Positions 1 to 9,552 of a stretch of DNA of 64,000 bases are shown here, one piece after another; position 1 is the stretch's first letter, and the number at the start of each line of letters is the position of its first letter. Source of the DNA: Trifolium pratense (lineage: Eukaryota; Streptophyta; Magnoliopsida; Fabales; Fabaceae); contig NC_060059.1 of NCBI RefSeq assembly GCF_020283565.1, positions 3,665,501 through 3,729,500 of the forward strand. The letters are read 5' to 3'. A model generated the notes under the pieces. It did no database searches. It was given only the letters and a program-made list of their open reading frames with translations, and was not told the origin of the DNA. The position numbers and the translations under genes were made by a program.

Positions 1-151
1 GTGTAGTAGTTTAGATTTTAAGATAGTTTTTTATTTAGATTTAATATAATATTTTGTAATAATATTTGGACCGTCTGATCATAATCATATATAGTTTAAA
101 ACTACTTAATGTATGATTGCATCTGCTTTTGAATTTACTGAATCCAAGTCT

Positions 152-440
152 GAGTAGCATGGGATTATACTTTTACTTTGCAATTAATCCTCTTTAGAAG
201 AGTCTCTGATAATTCAGAGTTTGACTGCGATATAAATAAAATTTCATAAAAAATTATTCACACCAAAAATCAAATTTGGATTCTCGTTTTATATTCTTCC
301 AAACAATTACTCTTAAAGAAAGTTCATTAACGATTTGAGGAAAACATTTTTGTGTTGACTTGACCCGAGTTCCGCCACTCGTAAGGCTAGGCATTGAAGA
401 TTTTTATGTGGATAAAAACTCTCAAAGTCACTTCAAGCAT
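152..440. repeat. Dispersed repeat, copy A
   Basis: This stretch is clearly similar, with small gaps, to the DNA just upstream of the glucosyltransferase gene (31226-31500). Shared blocks include the ATACTTTTACTTTG region, a CCAAAAATCAAATTTGG block and the ACTCGTAAGG block. No coding potential is seen. It may be part of a transposon, or the relic of a duplicated promoter. Confidence 0.65.
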
Positions 441-779
441 ACGGACACCGACACGTCGACACCAATAATAATTTAAGAAAATGACACAATTAATTACAAG
501 TGTCAGTGTCCTCCGATACCGAGACACGTCAAATCCGAGGAGTGTCCGTGCTTCATAGATTTTTACAAATTATTATCGGTGTCTGCGTGTTTGTGTATTG
601 TGTTTGTGTTAGTGTGTGGTATAGTTCACCTCCGGTGTAAATAAAACTAGAAATAACAAATACTATGTCACAAAGTATTAACATATCCTGGCAATTCATC
701 AAACAAACAGGTTGTCAGTGGCGGACCTAGCGAAAAATATTTAGGGGGCGGCAATAAGTTTGATTATTTTTTGGGTGTT
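441..779. other. Non-coding, repeat-like
   Basis: No gene is seen. The segment is rich in alternating GTGT/GACAC motifs (about 450-620), with parts that are mutual reverse complements around 'gacacgtc' and 'gtgtccgtg', which suggests an old foldback element. The end (about 717-770, 'gtggcggacctag') looks like a further transposon end. Neither has a clear target duplication. Confidence 0.35.
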
Positions 780-942
780 GTTAACATGTGCATATAGGGC
801 ACATGTTAAAGTATCTTAATATAGAAATTTAACATTTAATGATACAAAAATTTAATGCTTAAAAAGTTAAAATTTAATGCTTCAACATTTAATACTTTAT
901 ATTTTTGTTTCCTTAACATGTGCCCTTGGTGCACATGTTAAC
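780..942. mobile_element. Foldback MITE, GGGCAC family copy 1
   Basis: A 163-bp element with 12-bp perfect terminal inverted repeats, GTTAACATGTGC at 780-791 and GCACATGTTAAC at 931-942. Each end is also nearly self-palindromic. The middle is AT-rich with no coding. Related ends occur at 53836-54608 and 55752-55905, so this is a small local family of non-autonomous DNA elements. Confidence 0.7.
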
Positions 943-1546
943 ATTCTCCTTATTTTTTTTACGAGTTTGAGTTGTTTTCTCTTTAAATAATTCAATCTCC
1001 TACTAATCATAGAAGTTACTACTATGTTTGTTTAAACACCTTGATTGTCCTCCAAATTCAAATTTCAACTGTTCCTTTTACACCAATCGGCAGGGGCAAT
1101 TAAGGTATTTCCTTGGACCTCTTCCAAACAAATGATTCTGAGACTTTTTTACTACCACATTTTGACCATTTTGGCCTTCAACGTTGAATATGCAAATTTC
1201 CATTCATTTTGTTCAATTTCCAGGGGTAAATGTGGCTTTTCATAATTATTTGCACACTACCCAATTGTCCGTCCATTCAAGGGAGAGAGAGAGAGAGTAT
1301 GTACTATGATATGATATCTCCTTTATCAAACTATGACATAATAAAGTGGGTCTTTGGAAGCTTCAACACTCAAAATCTCCAATCCTTATTCCGTAGCACA
1401 AGAGAACATACAGCCAGAGCCATTTTCGGTTTTTTGAGTTCCTTCTTCTTCCTTTGTTGTTGTATTTCATATTTATTACAACTCTTTTAGAACATCATCA
1501 TGGTATTAATGTTTTGAAATTGTTGTTCCCGCGTTACAGGAAAATC

Positions 1547-2055
1547 ATGGACTCAAAAGAGACGAAATTGAAGATGAAAATTACAAAAGCTGCAATGGAG
1601 GATACTGAGAAACTTAAGGTACACATTTACAATCATCTAATCTTTCATAGATCCATAATATTTTAAGTTTAATTTGTTCCCTAATAGTTTTAATCTTTGT
1701 AAATTCTTTTTTCCAGGCTGATAACTCATCAATGGAAGCTGAAAATCGACAGGTAAACTTAAGATTAAAAGTTTGATTCAAATTCATTTTTTCAAGTTTA
1801 TTATGTTATTTAGGTACAAGACACACTTTATGTTGAAATTTGTAACAGGTTTCGAAAGATCCAAATGTCAAGTTGAAGCTTACAAAATCCTCAACTGAAA
1901 CAGAGAAACTTAAGGTATTACAGTTATGGTTTCGTTGAGAAAGTAGAAATTTTTAGTGCAACAGTTCGAATATATCAATAGATTTTGGTTTAATTCATAT
2001 TTTAGTTTGTATTATTCCATTTTAGTTTAACAAAATTTCAACAGAGAAACTTAAG
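1547..2055 (+). CDS. Small Lys-rich protein of symmetric mini-exons, unrecognised
   Basis: I do not recognise this gene. From the ATG at 1547 there are four short exons with good GT-AG borders: 1547-1618 (72 nt, 24 aa), 1717-1752 (36 nt, 12 aa), 1849-1914 (66 nt, 22 aa) and 2026-2055 (30 nt, 10 aa). Each is a multiple of three, so all introns are phase 0 and any exon can be skipped. Exons 1, 3 and 4 end in the same codons (TEKLK, then AAG|GT), which indicates exon duplication. The peptide is Lys/Thr/Glu-rich and hydrophilic, with no signal peptide or membrane segment. A possible further exon ends near 2864 (encoding a KDKSVTK-like end before GTTAAT). A Helitron-type 3' end lies about 1 kb downstream, so this may be a captured gene fragment. 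The 3' end is not defined. Confidence 0.4.
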
Positions 2056-2369
2056 GTATGAAAGATTCTTTTTGCTTTATAAAGTTCACATTTTTTTCCA
2101 AATGTTGCAATATATCATAAGAAATTGGTTTCCTTTACCTATTCGTTTGTAATATACAGATTTATTGTACGTTATTTTCATACCTATTCGTTTGTAATAT
2201 TAATTTATATTTATATCGGTTTGTTTTATCATTACGAGTATTATTTTACCAAATACGAATATTTATATTGGATAAACTATATATATCGGTTTTTAAGCAT
2301 ATCATCTTTCTTATGCATGAAATAAATATAAAAAAAATTACAGCTCGTGCGTAGAGGCATGAGCACTAG

Positions 2370-2835
2370 CCAATCGTTTTTTTTTTTTTTTTACATTTTC
2401 AATGTGCATAGATTGTTCTATTTTGTTTTTATTTATAATTTGTTTTTTTACCTATTTGTAAGGATATCATCTTTTTATTGTATTTATTTTATATTCTTTT
2501 TTCTATATTTAATTTTGTATTTATCTTATATTCTTTCTATATTTTTTTTACAACTATTTTTAAGCAAATCAACTTTTTTTGTATTTATCTTATATTCTTT
2601 CTATATTTTTTATATTTTTATCCTTTTTATATATATTTTTTTTGTTTTATAACTATATTTAAGCATATCATCTTTTTTTTTTTATATTTATATTATATTG
2701 TTTTTTTTATATACATTTATTGTTTTATTGCTATTTTTAAGCATGTCATCTTTTTTTTGTTTCTTCCTATATATTTTTTGTTTCTTCCTATATTTGTTTT
2801 GTTTCTTTCTATATTTTATTTTGAACATGATTGAA
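2370..2835. repeat. T-rich strand-biased repeat block
   Basis: The plus strand is overwhelmingly T with some A, built of loose repeats containing 'tttttaagcatatcatc', 'tatcttatattctttc' and 'tttgtttcttcctata'. A related block lies at 53437-53830. The open frames it yields (Phe/Tyr/Ile only) are composition artefacts. Confidence 0.75.
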
Positions 2836-2987
2836 CCTAAAAAGGATAAATCTGTAACTAAGGTTAATTTTCTGTATCTTTTCTATTGTTAAGCATATTG
2901 TTTTATATATCATGTTTTTTTTGCCTATAATTATCAAAATATCGTAATTGATATTTTATTTTATCGTTACATCTTACGGCTAATTAG

Positions 2988-3017
2988 ACCTGTGCACCGC
3001 ACGGGTCGATGTTCTAG
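2988..3017 (+). mobile_element. Helitron-type 3' terminus
   Basis: An 8-bp stem (2988-2995 with 2999-3006, ACCTGTGC/GCACGGGT, one G-T pair) and a 3-nt loop are followed 11 nt later by CTAG (3014-3017) and then T. That is the classical Helitron 3' end: hairpin 10-12 nt before CTRR, inserted before T. The matching 5' end was not found. A second end of the same design lies at 16298-16327. Confidence 0.6.
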
Positions 3018-3245
3018 TTATAAAGAGATTTTATAATTTGAATTTTTTTTTTATTCTCAAAGTGACTTATTATTTTAGACAAAAAGAGTAATTTATTTTG
3101 CCACTGCCAATCTACCATTTCCTCAATCTTAAAAAAAAGGGAAAATTACATTGACCTCCCTTAAGGTCTTCTAAAACACAAACACCCCTTTAATTTTTTT
3201 TCATGACACTCACCTCCCCTCACATTGACACCGTTTAACTCTGTT

Positions 3246-3292
3246 ATAGAAAGAACATAAAACCTTACAAAAAAAATAGAAAGAACATAAAA
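3246..3292 (+). mobile_element. Poly(A) micro-insertion with 17-bp target duplication
   Basis: A perfect 17-bp direct repeat (3246-3262 and 3276-3292) flanks only 13 bp, CCTTACAAAAAAA. The form is that of a target-primed retrotransposon insertion cut down to its tail. Confidence 0.6.
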
Positions 3293-3983
3293 TCCCTAAA
3301 CTTTGGTCGTTATTTTGCATCTGCCACTACAAGAAAAACAGTGTATACCCACGGCCATTTTTATCATTACCCACAGCTTAGCCTTGAGTATATGAAAGTT
3401 ACCCACGACATACCCACGACATCGGTCCGTGGCATTTTGCTTCGTTGGTAATTCGCTATCCAGGAAAATGCCGTGGGTAAAGTTACCCACGGCCTAGTCC
3501 ACGTTATTACTCGAGACTTAGCCGTGACTAATACCCACGGCATTACCATCAATGTCTCTTTCCCACGGCTTTACCATCAGAACCTAGAAAAGGTTTAGAC
3601 CAGCATTTCTACGGTATTGCCGTGGGTAATGTCAATTTTTTTTTACTTTCTTAACCTGTTCAAAAAAAACTAAACAACTGAAACAATTGTCAAGAGTTGC
3701 TTACTCCAATTTCATCCAACATCAGAACCAATTCCAAACAAACTAAACCATAACTAAATTTAAAATTAATCAAATTGTGTTATCAAAAGATCACTTCATC
3801 AAACTAAAATGTATTGTTAACAAAAATTGACACTATAACAAGTGTCAAAATAAACAAATTAGAAACTAGCAATTTCGACAAAAGATGTAGCTACAAGTCT
3901 AAGCTTAATCGGTCATAATAACAAAATGCACCGTTAATAATCTAAGCATAAGATGAAGTCATAATAACAACACAAACTAAATA

Positions 3984-5308
3984 TCAATTTTCCTCGTTAT
4001 CCTCGGATTCATCCTCAGACCCTTCCTCGGATCCATCCTCGGATCCATCCTCGGACCCATCCTCGGACTCATCCCCATCATAATCTGGATGACGACGTCG
4101 ACGACGGGAGGGCTCGGCCTGCATGGCAGCTACACTTTTTGTCAACGCTATCAGCTGCATTTGGAACTCTGCAGCACGCTGTTCTGACTGTTGAGCTTCC
4201 TTTTGTCGCTTAAGCTCTGCTTGCCTAAGCTCCTCCCTTGTATTCCGAACCTCATCCTCTGCTGCCTTTGCTCGCTCCTCAAGTGTGGCCAACTGTGTTG
4301 CCATCTCATGAGAATAATGGGATGAAACTTGGCTGCAACCCATAGATGGAACATTGTCTGGGGCGAGACTTGAAACACCTGGTCTATAATTCGAGGACCT
4401 ATCTCCTACACCATATAGACGTCCTCGATTTTTCCCCCCAACAGATTTGGCCCACAGTTTTAAACGAGTCGCAGAGTCGACCATTTGGGAGCCACTCTCA
4501 TCTGCACCTTCTGAGGCCTGATTCAAATTACTTTGGAAACTATCCTGTTCAAAATTTTAAAAAAAACAATGTAAATGCTACGGTACTAATATTAAAACCT
4601 AAAACAAAAAAAATAATGAATCAATGCTTTAATTTTTCTTACATAAGTGTTTTGAGATCTAAGATCAACCCAAGTTGAGCCCTTCTTACGAATGTGAGTT
4701 CTTAAAAAGACCTCATCCACTGTGGGTTCTCTACCCAACTCTTCAGCCTTTCATAAAGCATAAAAACAAGTTAAGAATTCATAACAGTTCATCCTATAAC
4801 AAGTTCAGCCTATCACAAGTTCAACCTATCATAACAGTTCAGCATTTTAATGGCAGACAAGTTCAGCCTATCACAACAATAATAACAGTTCAGTCTATCA
4901 CAAGTTCAGCCTATCATAACAGTTCAACATTTTAATGGCTGGCTAGTTCAGCCTATCACAACAATAATAACAATAATAACAGTTCAGCCTATCACAAGTT
5001 CAGCCTATCATAACAGTTCAGAATTTTAATGGCAGGCAAATTGGTTCAGGCAAATCAGTTTTAGAATATGTAGAAGGAAAAACATACCATCCGTAAGGTA
5101 TGCTCGGTGAAAGTTATGGATCCGCCAGTATGGACAGACCCACCTTTAGCAGAATTACGATTCTTCTTATTTCGCTGTGATATCGACTTTTTGCCTTTCT
5201 TACAAACTCTTTAACACCAAATATAAAGGCGAGTTTCAACCCCCCTCTACGAGGGTTAAGTCTATCATATACCCAACTACGATCAGGTGGGTAGCCATTC
5301 ATTTTCAA
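3984..5308 (-). pseudogene. CACTA element gene, Ptta/En/Spm transposase-like, decayed
   Basis: Two clear exons join in frame: 4643-4747 (ends ...RSQNTY) and 3984-4544 (begins DSFQSN, ends at a stop). Together they carry the signature of the plant Ptta/En/Spm transposase family: LGREPTVDEVF, RTHIRKKGSTWVD, then WAKSVGGKNRGRLYGVGD. A coiled-coil-like Glu/Gln/Lys stretch and a very acidic tail of SEDG repeats follow. Further upstream, 5114-5308 encodes a piece resembling the N-terminal transposase-associated domain (RSWVYDRLNPRRGG then a GVKEF motif). Between these pieces, where a TNP2 domain would be expected, are only AT-rich DNA and simple repeats. I read it as an internally deleted, probably inactive transposon gene. 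The exact 5' exon structure is uncertain. Confidence 0.7.
4790..5045. repeat. Short tandem repeats inside the CACTA element
   Basis: A run of diverged units built on 'gttcagcctatcacaa' and 'cataacagttcagcatttt', interspersed with 'caataataa'. Non-coding, between the two recognisable parts of the transposase gene. Confidence 0.8.
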
Positions 5309-7765
5309 AAGAAGCTCCTAAATAGGAAAACAACTCACAAGGCTGAAGTTATAAGATATCAAGAAAGAAGAGCTACCAATTCTAAGGCCCAAAAGAAAAA
5401 AACCAGAACTTTTTTTTCCCAATATCATTACCTCATAAACACACACACATAAACACAATTACACAAAAACAAACAAACACACACAAATAAAAGAAAAAAT
5501 AGATGTAAAAATTGAAGATTTACATGAGAAAGTATCTAGAAATTTCATAAAGCCTTCAAATCATAGATATTTCAAAATCTCAGTTTAGATTTAAGGGAAA
5601 GTTCTACATTATGTCACATACAAACACACAACTATTTTTATACTTTTACAGTAACATACATTAAGTTTGCTTAATAATTAAACTACTTTAGTGGCTCTGT
5701 GCTGATCTACTAGAAAATTTAGCAGCTTTTGTCAAAATGGTTGTAATATAAAACAAGGAAAATGCTAGTTTCAGCGAACTGAATTCATGGTTTCCGCTTC
5801 CATCGCTGCCGTTGTCACCAGCGATGAGCGTGTCAGTGACACAATCAGATAAATCTGCAGGCTTCCATGAGCACAAATATTGTGATGGATACATGTTAGA
5901 TTGGCTAATGAAATGTTCATTGGTTTCAAACTTTGCAATCAACATATAAGTTGTTTGATGAAATGCTTCAAAGTGGGAGATAAGCCTACTTTCATTACAT
6001 TTTCACCTCTGGAAGTGAACACCAATTACCCACAAATTCATTGAAGGGTTATCTTTTTCATCACTCTTTTAAAGATAAAAAAACTCACTATACTTAATTC
6101 AGTTCAGAGTGCATACCAAACTTTGCTACCTTTGATGATTTTTAAGGCCTTAGATTACTTGGGAGTTAAGATCATTTTTGGGTGTTTGGGTTTAGTGGGT
6201 ATAGTACTATTTGTACTATCATTTTGTGACTGTAAATGTCTATTTGTTTATGAATTATGTATGATGGTGATGCTCTTTTCATACTCTCCATTTTGTTTTA
6301 AAAAATGAAGGAGAAAGTATAATAGGCATAAGATATGCCAACAAAATCTAAGAGAATTACAGTATAATAATAAGATATGCATAAAAGGCTAAGAGAATTA
6401 CGGTATAATAAATAGGCATAAGATATGCCAACAAAATACAAGATACAAGATTAGAGAGAATATCCCCAGTCCCCACTGTCAAAACAAGAGAATTGAAACT
6501 CTCAATCACCCAAAGAATACATCAGAACATGTTAAAAAAATGAGGACAAGGAAAAATAGTATCACGCCTAAGGTAGGATTAAAACAAAGCATATGAAGCC
6601 ATACGGACACCAACTGAGACGCCGAATTGACGCCAAACAGCAGACAACAAGCAGAAACAGATTGATCAAAAGGCACAATTCGGACCAGAGCTACATTGGA
6701 CCTAGGACTACACCAGGAGTTCTAAAATTGTGCAGAAATTTTTTTCAGACCCCATGCCAAGCTTAAACCCGCAACTAAATGGCTCTGATTCTTGAATACT
6801 AGAGTTTCTAATTTCTCTTCAAAATGGCCAATTATTCACTTCATGAGTGATGAGCCAATTTAAGGGAGTGAACTTACTTGATATAATTTTCTGTTGAACT
6901 TGTTGTTACTTGTTACCACTTTTTGAATCAAGTAGTTTTCTTGTATGTTCACAACTTCACGATGGTGTTTTGCTCTATTATCACAAGACCGATAAAAATA
7001 CAGAGCCACAGAGGTATAACCGCATATGCTTAAACGGTGGTCTTGTTAATCCTATCTTATAAAGTATATATGTTTGTTTTAGGTTAAAGAGGAACAGTTA
7101 GCGCTCTCACGCGGCAAATCGGCACACACGATACAATTTTTTTTTTAATAAATTAAAAATGGTAGGACCACAGCAGTTCGTGGAATTCACGAAGGTTTCC
7201 TTCGCTGTATATAGCAGCGCTGATAAAACAATGCAGATTAACAACAGATTATAAAACCAAGACCAAATCACAAAACATTTTATAATCTTATTGTATGAAA
7301 CCAAGACCAAATCACAAAACAATGCAGGAAAATGCTAAAAAAAACCTAAACAACATATTATAAAATTCCAACAAATTAACTAAGAGCAAATCCCATAAAA
7401 TTTCATGTCTACCAACAACAACAAAGTTGATTCTAAGCTTCACAGAACAACATTATATCATTCAAGTAGAAGAATAAGAAGATTGAGAAGTAAGGATTAA
7501 ACTCACTGTTCGAATTGAGAAGAAAACAGCGCTGCTGGGTCTTCGTAGTAGCTGAGAGGGTCGCGCCGACTGAGTGGGTCGTCGGAGATGAGAGCGAGAC
7601 AGTGCTTAAGCTGCGTTATCGCCGTAGTAGCTGAGAGGGAGACGGTGCTAGCTTGAGCTGTGTTGCAATGGCAAAGTGAAAAGGAAAGGAAAGGAAAGGA
7701 AAGGGTATAAAGTAATAATTTAAGATAAAAATTAATTATAATTATATTTTATAATTTTATATACG
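5309..7765. other. CACTA interior without recognisable gene
   Basis: No protein homology is seen. Contents: AT-rich DNA, a repeated AAGATATGCCAACAAAAT-type motif (6330-6440), a GC-richer stretch at 7505-7675 that could hold the promoter and 5' leader of the minus-strand transposon gene, and an AAGG simple repeat at 7680-7705. A minus-strand open frame at 5688-5945 has no recognisable domain. Confidence 0.4.
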
Positions 7766-8242
7766 AAAATTCCGTGGGAAACCAAAATTATTTTTTATCA
7801 ATACAGACGGATATGCCGTGGGAACAGTTAAAAGATAGATAAAATTATATTTTATACATACATACGGAAATGCCGTGGATACCAAAAATTATATTTTATA
7901 CTTACATACGGATATGCCGTGGGTAACAAAAAGTCTATTTTCGCGCCAATCTTTTTTAGGTGGGAACAACATTTTCGTGAAAACAAGTTAGAGGAAAAGA
8001 ATAGTTTTCTTATTTTTACCTTATCCATGGCCAAGCCGTGGGTATTATCCACGGAAAACAGCCCTGGGTAAAAAAGCCGTGGGTATGTGCAATTTTTCTT
8101 GTAGTGTGCTGTTTATTATTTTACAGTAATACTCAAAAAAATAATAAGAGGCATCAACAATTTGGATGCGATAATGGAAAAATCCCAATTCACATGTTTT
8201 TTCTGGTGGACTTTGTTAGGCTATGGTGGTTTGTTTCAATTT

Positions 8243-8728
8243 GCGATGAAGCTGTTGCTGTAGCAATTTCTACCATCAGAGAGTTCCAAAATGACTTTAA
8301 AGAGGTAGTATTACATTCCATTTACTCCATTTTCTCTATTTGAATAGTATAAAATTTGGATTTTGCTCCTTTAAACTGTAGAAGTTAGACATCCGAATCA
8401 TTAGTGCAAAGATCAAAGGTTGATAAATCATGAGTTTGTTAAAAGTCCAATTTATTGATTTTTAATTAAAGTTGAGATGCATTACACACTTTATTAAAGG
8501 AATGAAATCCATACGATTTATACCTTTATGAAAGCTATTTTTTTTTCACCACCAGTTTAATCTGGTTCGGAGGTCAGTTTTGGCATCAAGTGGTTTCAGC
8601 CCCCTCTCGATCGTAGTTGCGGGGGATCGAAGCGTGGTCCTCCATACCAAGTTGAGCGTCAATCACCATTAAACCAACTAACGATCGGTTATGAGCGCTA
8701 TTTTGCCATTGGGTTTCTTTTTAAAAGA
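8243..8728 (+). pseudogene. Duplicated exon fragment of the macro-domain gene
   Basis: 8243-8541 and 8705-8728 match 12293-12590 of the macro-domain gene: nearly all of its exon 7 (codons EAVAVAISTIREFQNDFKE), the donor site and about 230 bp of the following intron. The copy lacks the preceding splice acceptor and all other exons, so it cannot make a protein. It is interrupted by a SINE at 8542-8688 that the parent copy lacks. It starts about 135 bp downstream of the CACTA element. Confidence 0.85.
8542..8688 (-). mobile_element. tRNA-derived SINE, copy 1
   Basis: Read on the minus strand it starts with a tRNA-like part (A box around TTAGTTGGTTTAATGG, B box around TTCGATCCCC) and ends in a poly(A) run, seen as T's at 8542-8546. 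It is flanked by a 16-bp target duplication with two mismatches (8526-8541 and 8689-8704). The paralogous site near 12560 is empty. A second copy of the family lies at 37269-37429. Confidence 0.85.
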
Positions 8729-8818
8729 TAAGGGACCAACTTGAAATCTGCATAAAAAAAACAAGGGATCAACTTGAAACTTAAAATAAATATAAGGAAT
8801 CAAAAGTGTAATTAAGGC
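8722..8818. repeat. Half copy of a foldback repeat
   Basis: Motifs AGATAAGGGACCAACTTGAAA and GTGTAATTAAGGC match the right arm of the complete foldback element at 60115-60395. Only this arm is present here. Confidence 0.6.
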
Positions 8819-9317
8819 TCTAAAAAACATCCAAAAATTTCAAATGAAATTATAATACATTCATGCGATCAAAGAACCAAAATGAATAAACCATAACTAA
8901 TAATGAAATAATATGGGGAGTATCAACCAAATTTAATTAATGCATCCGAGGAATAATTCGTCTGGGCTTTGACTGTTCTATTTTGTTGATGATGTAATCT
9001 CACAAGGGGTCTAATCAATTGATAATGCGGTTAGGATTGATTCGGCTGCGACAGTTTACGAAATAAAATTTTAGTACCAAACAATTTTAAACATCCAAAA
9101 AAAGAACTATAAACTATAAGTTGTTTCTTAAAAACTAGGCATTACCAAACACGATTCTCCTTTCTCATGAGGGGAAGGACAATATTGGCATTTCATATTT
9201 ATTCTCCTTTCTTATGTTATAAAAAAAGAAAAACTCCATCCGGTTCCCTATTATTACAGTATTATTGTTATGAATATTATTAGTGGATGTCCTGACCCAT
9301 GTAATTGGTCCATTATG

Positions 9318-9376
9318 TTTGCCTATATATAGATACTATGTATCACTATATTGTAACCCTAACCCTAATCCTATTG
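9318..9376 (+). promoter_or_regulatory. TATA box and telo-box-like repeat, macro gene promoter
   Basis: CTATATATAG at about 9323-9332 is a good TATA box some 220 bp before the start codon. About 25-45 bp downstream, at the expected transcription start, lies AACCCTAACCCTAATCC (about 9357-9373), a telo-box-like motif. In plants such motifs occur in promoters and first exons of genes active in dividing cells; that role is inferred here. Confidence 0.45.
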
Positions 9377-9552
9377 GTGAATAACATACACTATTATTTC
9401 TCTCTTTTCTCTCTTCTCAATCTATACTATTGCTCCTATTTACATTAGTTTATAACAATTATTATTATATTATAAGAAAAAGAAAATTCCTCTCCATCCC
9501 GTCTCGATTCCCAACCCACCCGTCAAAAACTCCTCTCCTTCTCTCTGTAAAA

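Larger units (their letters stand above)
3325..8106 (-). mobile_element. CACTA (En/Spm) transposon, complete ends
   Basis: A 4782-bp element with terminal inverted repeats CACTACAAGAAAAA (3325) and its mirror TTTTTCTTGTAGTG (ending 8106), flanked by the 3-bp target duplication TGC (3322-3324 and 8107-8109). More than ten subterminal copies of a CCCACGGC/GCCGTGGG motif lie within about 300 bp of each end, in both orientations, as expected for transposase binding sites. The coding part is on the minus strand and lacks the central catalytic (TNP2-like) region, so the element is probably non-autonomous. Confidence 0.93.

Noticed and set aside
152..440. Trace of a second UGT gene at the left edge
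   Set aside because: Only the upstream repeat is shared with 31226-31500. No UGT coding sequence is found in 1-150, so a dispersed repeat is at least as likely.
2125..2892. Phe/Tyr/Ile-rich open frames that look like membrane proteins
   Set aside because: They come from a T-saturated repeat block; the same kind appears at 53422-53847. No conserved residues, and several frames are open at once.
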